Translations under genes and position numbers: made by a program
The notes under the pieces: generated by a model
What the model saw: the letters and a program-made list of their open reading frames with translations, nothing else
Told to the model about the DNA's origin: nothing
The model's database searches: none
Source of the DNA: Mesostigma viride
Taxonomy: Eukaryota > Streptophyta > Mesostigmatophyceae > Mesostigmatales > Mesostigmataceae
Reading direction: 5' to 3'
DNA: 64,000 bases
Assembly (NCBI GenBank): GCA_009746045.1
Contig: RPFO01000392.1
Span: 1,442,964 to 1,506,963 of the forward strand
Part shown: positions 12,401 to 22,714 of the stretch, in pieces
Layout: each line of letters starts with the position of its first letter
Position numbering within the stretch: position 1 is the stretch's first letter

Positions 12401-15400
12401 ACGCACATGGGACCTGATTCCACACGTGCCGCCATGTGGATGGAGGGGTTGTGGTGTGGAAGGCAGGGAGAGCTGTTTCTGAGCGCAGAAACTCTCTGCA
12501 TAGCCTCACCGACTGTCGATCATATCCCCTTTCTGTGCTGCTTCTTGCCTCCCTCCTGCCTCTGCTCCATGCTCAACCTGCCTTTCTGCGCTCACGTGTC
12601 TGCATGGCCCCTGCACCTTGAACAGCCTGCAGCCTGCTGTCCAACGCGCAGAAGAAGTTCATCATCGACTCGGAGTGCCCCGAGGTGGAGGCCGCCGAGA
12701 AGCTGGTGCGTACTTCCCTCACAGTTGTCGAATGTAGGTGTATACATAGCAGATGACAGTGGGCAGGTAATAGTGAGCACTGGACCTGCAGGCTGCGTTT
12801 TGCTGTCGCAGATAATAATTGGTGGCGGATAAGTATGCACTTGGTAAGGAGATACTGCTTTGTGCTGGAGATCAGTGCCAACTGGGTGGCATCTACCTAC
12901 CTTGAGTCTGACGGATGGTATTCGGATGGTATGGTCACATGGAGCGAGGGGGGTGCGTATCATGCTGTGGATGGCATTGTGACATGGCGCGAGGGGGGTG
13001 CGTACCTGTGCCGTGGCTGCATTTCCTATCCACGTCGATCCCACCACTCACGTCCACGCATCGCGTGTCCATGTCCCCACCGGTCATCTTCGTGCATCCC
13101 ATGTCCATCTCTCCCCCTGCCACGTCTCCCTGCTGGGCCCTGCAGGCCAACAAGGAGGAGGCCCAGCGCCGCATCCAGAAGGAGGTGCTGCGCCAGCTGG
13201 AGGCGGCAGAGGTCGCCGCGGACAAGATTGCAAAGGAGGAAGCATCGATGCAGAGGGTAAGGGACACGCCGGCGATGGACCACCCATGGACGGGGCGGGC
13301 ATGTGGCATGCTGGCATAGATGGAGCCAAGGATGAGGTGGGTAGAGGGTCGCAAGGGGGTGCTCTTTGTATGATTCTTACATGGCACTGCCAATTCGACT
13401 GCCGGATTGCATGCTATCACACCAGTCACTGTTGGCTGGCTCACCAAGCGTTGGCAGGATAATGTGGACACTATCAGGATTAAGCTGGGTGTGCTTGGCC
13501 CAACGCCACGCTGATTGAGCCCACCCTCCCGATTCACCGGCAGCCCCCCCAGATGCAGGGACTAAAAAGACATGCTTCTGACAGCATGCATCTCCTCTTG
13601 TGTCTTGGGCGTGCGTGTCGGCATCCCTGTGGGCAGGACCTGGCGATGGTCATCGATGGCAAAATGCTATCGCACGCGCTGCACGCGGACGTGCGGGAGC
13701 GCTTCCTGGCCTTTGGCATGCGTTGCGTGGCCGTCGTGTGCTGTCGCGTGTCACCACTGCAGAAGGCACAGGTGAGTGCGGGGACTAATGAATGGGATGC
13801 CGAGTGGTTGCCATGCAAAGCGAGGCATACTTGCGTTTGAGGGAACCGCCACTGAGAGATTTTGCCTCTTGATGGAAAACTCGTCGTAGTGTGGAATAGT
13901 AGTTTACTGTTCGTAGACCTTTTTTCCTTAATGCTGAAGTAGGACGCACATAAGGAAAGCTCTGATAGGCTCGTCGATCCTTGACGCCACTAGTAATGCC
14001 CGCCGTGAGAAGTATTGGTTTGTAGAGGACCCTGAGGCTGGGTGCACGAAGGTCCTCTTGCTCAATGCCCAGAGATCAGCACCCCAATGGCTTGCTGTGA
14101 AGGTAGCAGGCGTTTGGCTGCTGGGACCTTCAAACCAGGGCCACAACCGTTTGGCTCACGTCTGTCACGCACGCGACCATCCAGTGGGCCTCGATATATC
14201 CTTGATGGCTTAGTTAATGCCCAAATACACCCGTTCGTTGCGGAATGCCCAATTAAAATCTTGATGGCTCGGTGCCCCAAGAAGACCACAACTTGGCCTG
14301 ATGTTTCTCAACAACGCCCCCCACCCCACCCAACGAAACCTTCCATGCGTGGCCATGTCCCTCGGAACAGGTCACATCGCTGGTCAAGCAGGGCAAGACC
14401 AAGCACATCACGCTGGCCATCGGTGACGGCGCCAACGACGTGAGCATGATCCAAGCGGCTCATGTGGGGGTGGGCATCAGCGGCCAGGAGGGCATGCAGG
14501 CGGTCATGTCCTCGGATTTCGCGATTGCCCAGTTCCGCTTCCTGGTCCCGCTGCTGCTCGTCCACGGCCGCTACTCGTACCTGCGCATCGCCAAGGTGGT
14601 GGGCTACTTCTTCTACAAAAACATCGCCTTCACGCTCACCCAGTTCTGGTTCAACAACTACGCGGGCTTCTCGGGCCAGCGGTTCTACGACGACTGGTAC
14701 CAGAGCTTCTACAACCTGGTCTTCACGTCCATGCCCGTGATCATCCTCGGCCTGTTTGACCAGGTGGGATGAATCACATCATAACCATCCCTAGTACTTC
14801 TAACAAATAGTTATCACGTTGCATCTAAATTATGTGCATACATGTTTATTGATTCGACACTCTCTGCTGCGTCGTGGCATTCCCGTATATGTTAGTATGG
14901 TGGTGTTGGAATCTGTCTAGCTGCAAGTGCTTTACATTGTGTGCGCTTGCCAGCAGGTTATTTAAAAGCTGTCGGTATGACATCTGGGCAAGAACAGGCG
15001 CAACGGGCCGTGAACCACCAGACTCAACTGTAAACCTTTTTTTTTCCCAACTCGATTCCACTTTCTTTTCTCAGATCTGCATTTAGGTTGACGTGCAGCC
15101 GTTTGGAAAATGCCAGCATCTTTGAATGTGATTGCGCCCTGGCTTGATCGCCCCCAGCTCTCCCTTAGCTGCCCTACATCGCGGCCAATAGCCTGGCTCA
15201 TCTAACCCAGACCGGCCCCCGTAATCACGTTCGCGCACTTGCCCCACAGGACGTCAGCCCCTCCGTCTCCAAAGCCAACCCCCAGCTCTACCGTGAGGGC
15301 CAGATCAACCACTACTTCAACCTCAAGTCTCTTTCCCTCTGGCTGCTCTCGGCGCTGTACCAATCCCTGGTGCGTGCGTGTGTGTGCTCCGCTTTCAGTC

Positions 15401-18356
15401 CCGTTTCGTGCAACGGCGCGTCGTGTCGTGCCGAGTTGGCTCGACACGAGTGACTGGGTTCACGGATGGCCGGAAAATCTTGATGTGGTGGACCCAACAG
15501 AAGGATATAGCCCCATGCCTCATTGCTCATGCATCAGTATGCCTGTGTATGCCTGTGTGTACTAGTGTGATGAGCTGCCCTGCCTTGCAAGTGGCGGTGG
15601 ATGAGCTGCCATGCCTTGGCATGCCCTATATTCCTAGTCTCCGACATGGTGACACCTGTGCCTAGGGAACCGCAAGGCAAGCAGGTGATGATCACAAGCA
15701 CTGCAGTTCAATGCTTACTGTGTGGAAATTTCTGGCGCTGGCACACGCAATACCGGCCGCTTAGCATGTCTACTTTCAAAGCATCAGCAGCAATACTGAC
15801 CCGATTGCAGCTCTCAAAAATCTCATTTGCACCTGTCAATCATAATTGCTGTGCACGCATCGCCTGACGTGTTGCCACGCACCTAATGCACTGCATACCC
15901 ACCCCCCGGCCACCTTACCCCGTGGCCACCAGATCTGCTTCTACGTGCCTGCACTCGCGATGGGCCCCGTCGCCACCCAGCGCGACGGCAAGATGATGGA
16001 CCTGTGGGGGCTGGGCACGCTGGCCTACTCGTGCATCATCATGACCGTGAACATGCGGCTGGCCATGCTCTCCTCCTTCCAGACCTTCTTCCACCACCTG
16101 TTCGTGTGGGGGTCCATCGCCTGCTGGTACACTTTCATCCTCCTCTACACCGCCATGCTGCCGGGCCAGTCGGGCGAGCTCGACAAGATGGTGCGTGGCG
16201 ATGCCAGTAGTCATTCAAATTAGCGTAGCCGGTATGGTCTATAACATGGAACATTGTGCCATCTCCTGTATAAAAAAAGGTATCGAGTTGCCTGCCCTTG
16301 TATGTTGGGCAAAACCGGGGCCAGGCCGCGAGCACGACCAACAAAACCCCAGACTAGTGTGACCGAGTCCCTTCAGCTATAGCTGCTAATTGTGCCACTT
16401 CCAGTGTGAGCTTATCAGGGGCATCAACCATGACGCTGCCTTGTGGCCACAGGTTCTTTGCGGGACTAAATCTACCGCGACTTCTGCATTAAATACTTTC
16501 CTATCATACCATCCACTGAATGTATGCTATCGCATATGCCCTATTGAAGATATTATCTGTGCATCGATGTCCTGCATTCCCATGCCTTCCTTGCTTGCAG
16601 GACAACGTCTACTACGTGTTCTACATCCTCATGGAGTCCCCCAGCTTCTGGCTGTGCCTCACGCTCGTCCCCTTCCTCTCGCTCGCGCCCGACCTGCTCG
16701 TGCAAGGGTACGTAAACTTGTACTCGTTTTGCTGCTGTCATGTGTTGGTCCCATGCGACAGTACCTGTGTTGCATGGATTCGTGTTCATGGCATGAGCGG
16801 CTACCCAGCAGTCGTGTGTGGCTGGGGGTGGCCTGCCTACTGAGGCGCATGACATATTGCTGCCGATGGTGTGCCACCCATGCCGCATGCACGGGGCGGG
16901 TAACCCACACGCACGCCCCTACTAGCAGACAGAATGGTCTCGTTGTTGTCTCTGGGTATCGCATGGGTGCGTGTCATGTTCCTTATCCCATGCAGCTCGC
17001 GTCCTTCTTAGCCTTCCCCCTTCGTAGTAGGACATGTGGACACCCAAGCGCACCATGCCCAGCCGCCTCGTTGTGTCAAGTATATATGGACTGACCCATC
17101 TGACCATTCTGTGCTCGAGCGTGCCTGTGGCAACCTTCACCTCCTACCCACCAACCCACCCTCCCTCCCTCCCTCCCTCCCACCCGCCCACCCACCCACC
17201 ATCGGCAGCCTCGAGCGCTGGTTCTGGCCGCGCTGGCACCACCTGCTGCAGGAGCGGGAGCTGCTGCAGGAGCTCGTGGAAGATCTCGAAAAGGCTTACG
17301 GCGCGGGCCCGGCCTCCATCCTGCGTCGCACAGCCACACGCGCTGCCATGCTCTTGTCCTGCACGCCATCAGTCACGCCACGGGGGCGGCCGGGGGCCCC
17401 GGCCTTGGTGGAGAGCCCCAAGAGGAGACGTATCCTTGCCCCGCATGTCAGCTTGCAATTAAGTCCATGCTGTGGGTCGCTGCCCTTGTTGGCTCACTTG
17501 TTGGCCACACGGACTTGTTGGCTCATACGATATCGCCCTTTTTGTTTTCGTCGCTTGTTTGAACATTGACTTACTGCGCTTCTTGGGTGATTAAACTTGA
17601 GGAAATGCGTGGGATGGGCTTAATTGGTATCATGGCATGGGGGTGGATGGGCCTGCTTGCGACGGTTCTTGGCTGAGACATTCAGGGCTGAGATTATCTG
17701 TCGGCTATGGTGCGTATTGTGCCTTGGCATGTGATTAGTCCTGTTGTATGTTCATGGTGATACTTCACAGGCGAGAGCAGAGCAGCATATTCGGTTCTGC
17801 ACAGCTTAAGGACCAGTGTCGCACACCTCCTCTTTCCATAGCCAGTGAAATGGGTGGATCGGGGGCCATGTCTTGGCGAGATCTGGGGCGGCAGTAGTCA
17901 CTGCACTGGCATGATTTGTTGACAGCTGCTTGCGCCCAGGGGGAGGGGCAGACGCAATACAGGGAGCTGAATGTCACACACATGCTCGAGGTATGCATGC
18001 TACCCCGACCGACAAATTGTGGCGTTTTGAAAATGGATACCACCACATCTCGAGAATGCATGGTATCCTTAACCTGTCCACCATAAAAATGTCGCTTTTC
18101 CCTGGTCATTTGATTGGCGGTTCATGCTGCAACAGACACCGGCTTCGCGTTCAATGAGCCCTTTGATTCCTACTTTGAGAACCAGGTGAAGGAGGAGAAA
18201 GGGGCTGACCATGAGCCCAAACTCGCCCCCTTTGAGGTGGTCGCACGGCGGAGCTCATTTCGTACTGCTGAGCAAGATAACCCAAGTTCCCGGGGTAAAA
18301 GGTCGACCGAGCTTCCAAAGTCAAGACTCCAAAATGGCGGCAACGGCACTGCATAA
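460..18356 (+). CDS. P4-type ATPase (phospholipid-transporting flippase), 5' partial, 27 exons
   Basis: P4-ATPases use ATP to move phospholipids to the cytosolic leaflet of cell membranes. The GT-AG exons 460-525, 1025-1086, 1908-1989, 2257-2445, 2870-2966, 3775-3884, 4303-4368, 4762-4883, 5177-5258, 6094-6171, 6669-6785, 8015-8164, 8756-8860, 9207-9509, 10003-10128, 10836-10943, 11510-11575, 12234-12333, 12626-12705, 13146-13256, 13637-13771, 14371-14763, 15250-15369, 15933-16190, 16601-16707, 17209-17429 and 18136-18356 keep phase throughout and give 1,224 codons plus TAA. Visible family marks are the first membrane hairpin ([14 protein letters not shown]), actuator LDGETNLK (from 2879), PISL in the fourth membrane segment (exon 6094-6171), the phosphorylation site DKTGT at 8033, the nucleotide-binding [15 protein letters not shown] hinge at 14422-14439, a polar-rich C-terminal membrane region and the C-terminal HTGFAF motif created by the last splice. 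Only roughly the first 50-60 residues should be missing. The last two exon boundaries are the least certain. A beta subunit (CDC50 type) is expected from the family but is not seen here. Confidence 0.95.
1105..1120 (+). repeat. Tandem copy of exon end plus splice donor (P4-ATPase intron 2)
   Basis: The exon ends acgcctctcag|gtac at 1077-1090. Eighteen bases later the intron holds acacccctcaggtac, an almost identical exon-end/donor copy. It offers a second potential 5' splice site. Confidence 0.6.
1673..1848 (+). repeat. 56-bp tandem repeat, 3 copies, in a P4-ATPase intron
   Basis: Three head-to-tail copies start at 1673, 1729 and 1785 with one or two differences each, followed by a partial fourth. 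Each unit begins ctgccttggctatttcag and contains a 3'-splice-like pyrimidine-AG. The true acceptor is at 1907. Confidence 0.9.
2729..2849 (+). repeat. 11-bp minisatellite (gctcgcctcat)n just before an exon
   Basis: Eleven copies of gctcgcctcat, nearly perfect apart from copy ten, end about 20 bases before the acceptor of exon 2870-2966. The pyrimidine-rich units may stand in for a polypyrimidine tract. Confidence 0.9.
3170..3325 (+). repeat. 26-bp minisatellite, 6 copies, in a P4-ATPase intron
   Basis: Six units starting ccctgatcggtagagggt are spaced exactly 26 bases apart (3170, 3196, 3222, 3248, 3274, 3300) with single-base variants. Confidence 0.92.
3889..3903 (+). repeat. Short copy of exon end immediately after a splice donor
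   Basis: The exon ends cccagatactgctcagg at 3884 and is followed by gtaag. Then cccagatactgctc recurs at 3889-3903, so the exon end was duplicated across its own donor site. Confidence 0.6.
3970..4175 (+). repeat. Irregular minisatellite of ggctttgttatg(gtatgat) units
   Basis: About 200 bases of alternating short units built from atggctttgttatg and gtatg, without a single fixed period. It lies in the intron between exons 3775-3884 and 4303-4368. Confidence 0.85.
5395..5738 (+). repeat. 25-bp minisatellite, about 13 copies, in a P4-ATPase intron
   Basis: Units of the form gcgcttgtctcagtaatggg plus aggct repeat about thirteen times. One unit is shortened near 5490 and several have single substitutions. 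It lies in the intron between exons 5177-5258 and 6094-6171. Confidence 0.92.
6221..6332 (+). repeat. Two degenerate copies of exon end, one with donor, inside the following intron
   Basis: Exon 6094-6171 ends with codons for PISLYVSIE. The segments tccccgtctccctctaaatc (from 6221) and catctcccttcacgtctcac (from 6303) both resemble that exon end. The second is followed by atgag|gtgagg, which looks like a donor. Confidence 0.45.
6863..6985 (+). repeat. 23-bp minisatellite (tagtatagtgacattgtgct core)
   Basis: About five copies with small length variants in the intron upstream of the DKTGT exon. Confidence 0.85.
7003..7302 (+). repeat. Two decayed copies of the ELGQ exon end within the intron before the DKTGT exon
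   Basis: Exon 6669-6785 ends [12 protein letters not shown] followed by gtatg. The intron segment 7003-7040 reads [10 protein letters not shown] followed by gtacc, and 7261-7302 reads [12 protein letters not shown] followed by gcatg. Both align with the exon end at DNA level. Minisatellite arrays lie before, between and after them. Confidence 0.6.
7051..7200 (+). repeat. 30-bp minisatellite, 5 copies
   Basis: Five units containing tgatccatgtgaccctgt, spaced 30 bases apart, lying between the two exon-end copies. Confidence 0.9.
7302..7483 (+). repeat. 28-bp minisatellite, about 6-7 copies
   Basis: Units of caggccaataaggggggaaa followed by ctagataa. The G run length varies between copies. Confidence 0.9.
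9691..9724 (+). repeat. Copy of exon end plus donor in the intron after exon 9207-9509
   Basis: The exon ends ctacgtgctctactgcaag|gtatctg at 9509. About 200 bases later the intron reads tcacgtgttctact, then aactgcaaggtatctgg, the same string with a three-base insertion, including the donor. Confidence 0.65.
10110..10300 (+). repeat. About 62-bp tandem repeat containing the exon end and donor, 3 copies
   Basis: The unit starts in the exon (gatggcttgcgcacg|gtggg at 10128) and recurs with starts near 10178 and 10239. Each copy carries tgcgcacggtggg or tgcacacggtggg followed by aatcaacaaacaaagtaagc. The first unit is spliced as exon; the others supply spare donor-like sites. Confidence 0.85.
11688..11937 (+). 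repeat. 36-bp minisatellite, 7 copies, in a P4-ATPase intron
   Basis: Seven units of tatatattatcaggaagac plus ggccctcggtatccctc, spaced 36 bases apart, lie in the intron before exon 12234-12333. Because 36 is a multiple of three, both strands stay open in one frame by chance. Confidence 0.92.
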
Positions 18357-20400
18357 AGCGGAGTGCCAACTTGATTGTTGTGCCGGAAGCTGACCAGATG
18401 CGCAGCCTGGTCGTGCTGCTACACGAATCGCCGTCTATAACAGATATGTGCTAGTCTATACATGTGTGTATATCGTGCAATTTGTACTAGACCTAATTTG
18501 AAAAGGCGTATGAAATGCCCACCAGCGGTACGTACTGCCACTTCTACGTGGGAGTGAAGTAAGAAGTGCATGCATGGACAGTTGGGCATGTCAGGCTCAG
18601 ACCAAACGCCTTATACCATACAAGTTGATGGCAGGCAACCACACACGCTGGCACGTGGCAGCTGCCAAGTTTTCAAATCAGTATGCGTCTAGATCCTGAT
18701 TGCCCAAACTTAGGTCATTTATATTTAGCTACTCGTTGATCATGTGCCTCTGTTGGGGGGGGCGGATCGAGTCATTTAATTCTTATTATGCATTAATGAT
18801 GAATTGATTAAGAACATATCTCCGTGGGGAGGATATGTATCTGGACACATTTCTGGCCTGCGCTGGTTGTCTCTTTGACATATCCCTGAGAAGGGGCGTA
18901 TGGTTTTTAATTAAGACGTTCTAGGCGACAACTTGCAGATTAATTAATAGACACGTGACTGCGTCATGTGAGCATAAGTCCTCAGTGGGAGGGGAACATG
19001 GGATGGAATGGATGACATAAGCTATCTAGGTCCTAGTTGTAACAGGGTTGTGGGCACCAAATCGCTATGAATGCCATATACGCGGTCACACACGGAGCCC
19101 CCACAGACTTGGGGGTGGTCTCCTTCATCACTATACTTGCCATCTATCCTTGCGTACATACCATCTGCCTCCATATTACAGACAAACCAGGAGGCTGCCT
19201 GGGTGTAAGCCCCTCACGTCTAGGGTAGCACATGCCCATGCAGAGTCTATCACGAAAAGTCCGCAGGTGGTGGCCCTGCCGCGCGCCGCCTGGCTGGGGC
19301 ACGCCAGGTGAGGGCATAACGCCCAGGCTGGGCGGGCTTGGTGCCAGCTGGTCTATCTGATGTGTCTACAGCTGATCTGTGCGGGCCAGGTGCCGGCCCG
19401 GCTAGGCCCAGGCGCCTGTGCCTAATTAGAATGTGGGGAAAATAGGGCAAATCAGCGTACCAATCCTCATTGCTAATATGTGCAAACCATGCAAAGCTAG
19501 GGGATGTTATAAGGGCCTTGCGCAGCATCTTGGCGACGTTGCCGTCAAGTCGTTGCTCTAGCCCCTGCGTCAGTGTCCAGGTCTTCCGGCGCCGTACTGT
19601 AGGTCAGGATCATCAGAATTAATGATCGTAGACCTTCAAGAGGTCACGCTTGACGATCCCGGGTACAGTAGTAGGGCGGGGTTGCTCCACCAGCGGCGGT
19701 GGTCATGCATGGAGTTGCGCCCACCACGCCATGCCGATCCGTGTCGTCAGGTCGTCCTCGCATGCAGTCGGGAAGCCAACTGCCGAGCAGCTTCGAAGCG
19801 GCCTGAAGAAGGGTATAGTCAAGACCTCGCGATTGTCTAAGAGGCGGAGTGTAGGCGGGGGCCCGACCATGCCGCGAGAGCCAGGGCCTCCGTTTTAGGG
19901 CTGATTTAGATAGACCAACCGCCCGAGCCTCGAGCGCTAGGCAGTCCAGCCAAACTTGGGCAGACTCCGGCCTGCAGATGGTGGATGTAAACTGCGCCAC
20001 CTTCTCGGGGTCAGTGCATGTTGTGCAACTGAGGTGCACCTGCACCACCATGTATCATATCCAGCAGCTCTGCAAACTTGCTGACATGCATGGGGTGGAA
20101 GATGATCACTGCATGACTAAGCAATGGCTAGGGCATGATGGCGTCTCAGCAGTCTGAGAGTGGCTCTCTACTAGCTGCATGGGCAAATCACTATGGCTGA
20201 CTCATGCATAGCGGATGCAGTGTAAGGCTGCCCCATGCTAGAGCCCCGCCCACAGATAGGCTTGGAACGTACACCTTTAGAGGCGCTGGTTTGGGAGAAT
20301 ATGATATAAAGGCCTCTCCCGGAGCCTGAGGGGTTTCGGGGGCATATCCAGGGTTAACCCACAAGTTACCCGCTTATATTATGCATCGGCAGTGGTATCC
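18357..20400. other. No gene seen: 3' flank of the P4-ATPase and degenerate repeat tails
   Basis: After the P4-ATPase stop there is AT-rich DNA. Two decayed retrotransposon 3' ends are visible: around 18775-18905 (ttgattaagaacatatctcc and its hairpin) and around 18940-18985 (ttaattaatagacacgtgac, a hairpin arm). I see no coding exons. Confidence 0.55.
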
Positions 20401-20475
20401 CAAATTAATTAATTAACAACATACCTCTGCACATGGGGAGGATATGTAACACATATCCCTAGCTGAGAAGGGGGA
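20401..20475 (-). repeat. Retrotransposon-type 3' end (hairpin plus TTAA tail), variant
   Basis: The segment aattaattaattaacaacat is followed by a short hairpin segment and by atatgtaacacatatccct. It has the same order (tail, hairpin, atatgt block) as better-preserved copies at 20638 and 25950, in reverse orientation. Confidence 0.45.
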
Positions 20476-20629
20476 TATGTGCGTACGTATATATTAAAAA
20501 TATAATTACTTACAGCAGAGTGAAATCACGCAAACCAAAGCAAACACCCAGCTGTGCGTATATATGAGTGGTACACATATCCCATGAAGGTAGTATTTAA
20601 TAATGATGAATTATACGGAGGTGAGTTTG

Positions 20630-21170
20630 GCATTGAATTGAATTGAATTGAATTGTAACATAACTCCGTTGGGAGTATATGTAGCACATAGCCCTTGAGA
20701 GGGGGCATATGGCCTATCATACATCCTAAGCTACTTCCTGCAAGGGTGGGGATGTAAAGGACCCTTGCTCTAGGTGCACCAGGGCACTTGCATCCCCATG
20801 ATCTTCAAGCTATGCCCAGCGAAGGGGGAGCCTGTCATGGGGGGGAAGATCAGCATAGCTATACAAAGAAGCTAGGGCATGGCGTCTCAGCAGAGAGTTA
20901 CTCCCTGCATGGGCACAACATAACTAAATAAAGCTAGGCATCATCTGGAGTGTGGCTCATCATAGGCACACATGTACATGATTAAATAAAGTGTGTGGCT
21001 TAGCTGGGATAGTGCCTCTAGGAGGCGTACATGTACATGGCCACGGTCTATCTATTCGATCTACACTACTACTGCTGTATTCCCCTAAGCTGGGGCGTCT
21101 GGAGTCGCTGGGGCCGCGGGGGGGGGGGGTCGCCTGCCAGGGCTTGTGGCCGGTAGTTTGGCATGTAACA
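20630..21170 (-). mobile_element. 5'-truncated retroelement 3' end, family with ACTCCCAACGGAGT hairpin
   Basis: Read on the minus strand, the element ends in the hairpin actcccaacggagttatgtt followed by an AATTC-type tail. It matches 25947-26470 (minus), 25330-25555 (plus) and 49866-50075 (plus) over several hundred bases. Shared blocks are cttcctgcaagggtgggg, aactaaataaagctaggcat and ctactactgctgtattcccc. No coding capacity remains. Confidence 0.75.
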
Positions 21171-22330
21171 TAAGGAAAACCCCGAAAAGAAGAACCCTGA
21201 AGAAATTAATAGTAATCTGACGCGGACATCCAATTAAGGATCACGACAGCTGCACAAGGTACGACTAACTACATCACAAAACTACGACACGCAACAACAT
21301 ATCGCTGCCGGCCCACCACCATGCAGGCCTAGGAGGGATTTCTATAGACCGCATGCATTAATTAATTAATTAAACTCGTGCTCCCGTTGGGGAGTCACGG
21401 AGCACCGAAGTGCTTTTAATCCCTGTGTGTGCACTACAGGAGAAAGGGCAGAGACCCCCAGTCTCCTTCATGCCAAAGGCATGCCACAGCTGCAATCGGG
21501 CGCGGCTAGCTAAATAAAAGGACAGGCTAACGATCCGGCAAACTGTGGGTGCAATAAGACCCATGTGAGCATATCATAGCAAGGAGCGTGGGCAGGTAAT
21601 CTGAACATAGCCAGGGCGTACTAGGACTAGTACTACCGCATGCATGCATGGGTCGCGACAAAGTCAGCCCGGGTACCAGTGCGCGGCGGAATAACACGTA
21701 CATCAGCCACGGTGCGAGTGATCGAGGTTGAGTGACAGGCCGCTGCCGCCATGCAATACTGACGAGGACCACGTGCGGGCAGACACGGGGCGGTCTGACC
21801 CGGCCTCGAGGGCGGGGCGGTCTTCACGGCGCGCTGGCATGCAGAACTCGTGGAAAAATTCCACCGTCTTGTGGCCCATGGCCCCGAACTCCTCAAGGAA
21901 GAAGGGGCCGGATCGGACCCAGTGGGGCCCCACGTTGCCGTATATGTATATAGGAGGCAAACTTGTCGCGCTCAGCCACAGCCGGGCAGCAGCGCTGGCA
22001 TCCACTGTCAGCCGCCCGGAGGATGTGCATGGCGACCGCAGAGCGGCCGAGCCACGCTGCCACGGAGACATCTCAGGGAGCCTACTAAGGTGGCAACCCT
22101 GGCACTGAGCCCGGCGCCATCGTACCGGCTATAGTCAAGCACGGTAATGTCGGGGCGGTGCATGGTTGGGTGAGTACATAGAGGGCGGCCCCGGCCATCC
22201 GCGTCCTCGCACTAATTGATTGTGGAGTGCATATGGGGAAAGACCGACCGAACCATGGCACACACCACCCGCGCGGAAATGAGCGGTATGGAGATAGAGG
22301 AACCAGTTCTGGTTCTGCTGGCCACCCATG
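21171..22330 (-). mobile_element. LINE fragment: C-terminal ORF2 and 3' region, interrupted by a nested insertion
   Basis: The minus strand of 21646-22330 matches the LINE copy at 45098-45665 over most of its length. Shared minus-strand features are the block before CHGSVGLSP and the stretch translating near FFLEEFGAMGHKTVEFF, homologous to PFVVEEFGAMG in the other copy. The 3' UTR continues at 21171-21347 (gaagaaattaatagtaatct, also at 44963). Reading frames are broken, so this is a dead, 5'-truncated copy. Confidence 0.75.
21359..21634 (-). mobile_element. Nested 276-bp LINE 3' UTR insertion with TTAA tail and 11-bp target duplication
   Basis: This segment is the reverse complement of the 3' UTR copies ending at 24664 and 47717: the gtgctccgtgactccccaac hairpin and the (TTAA)n tail lie at its left end. 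It is flanked by accgcatgcat at 21348-21358 and again at 21635-21645. The uninterrupted paralogue near 45085-45105 reads tagaccgcatgggtcgcg, confirming an insertion into an older LINE. Confidence 0.85.
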
Positions 22331-22334
22331 CGCC

Positions 22335-22680
22335 CTGGACCAGGCGCTGAGCAAGCAGCTCGACGGCTCCGTCACATCCTCGGCGTCCGCTACCGAGAGC
22401 GTTGCACCGGCGGGCCAAGCTCTACTGCGAGCTCCCTCTTGTCACTGATACCATCCGACACCGCCGCCTCCTCTTTGCCGGCCATCTTGTCCGCACAGAC
22501 CAGGTGAATACCGATGTGGGCCCTGCAGGCGGGCTTATTATAGGACTCGCTGCCCAACCAGGTAGACACCTCCTATGGCAGGGTCCCCTTCTCCCGTCGC
22601 AACCCATGCACTGGCAAACTAGCTTGCGCGCGCTCTGCACCGACGCGGCGCGATCCGGCCCTAGCTATGTGACATAATTG
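22335..22680 (+). pseudogene. Remnant of a LINE reverse-transcriptase C-terminal region
   Basis: With one frame change the plus strand reads ARRLRHILGVRYRER, then LYCELPLVTDTIRHRRLLFAGHLVRTD split over two frames. This is the post-reverse-transcriptase pattern (LRxILGV ... RRLxxxGHxxR) common in LINE ORF2 proteins. It abuts an oppositely oriented LINE copy, so the junction near 22330 is a mosaic of two elements. A related remnant lies at 43797-44132. Confidence 0.6.
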
Positions 22681-22714
22681 CTTGAGGATGCAGGGCTTCT
22701 AGCTGGGATTATCT

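Noticed and set aside
13146-13256. Coiled-coil insertion unique to this P4-ATPase
   Set aside because: Many plant and algal P4-ATPases have a charged helical stretch between the nucleotide-binding domain and the DGK motif, so it is ordinary.
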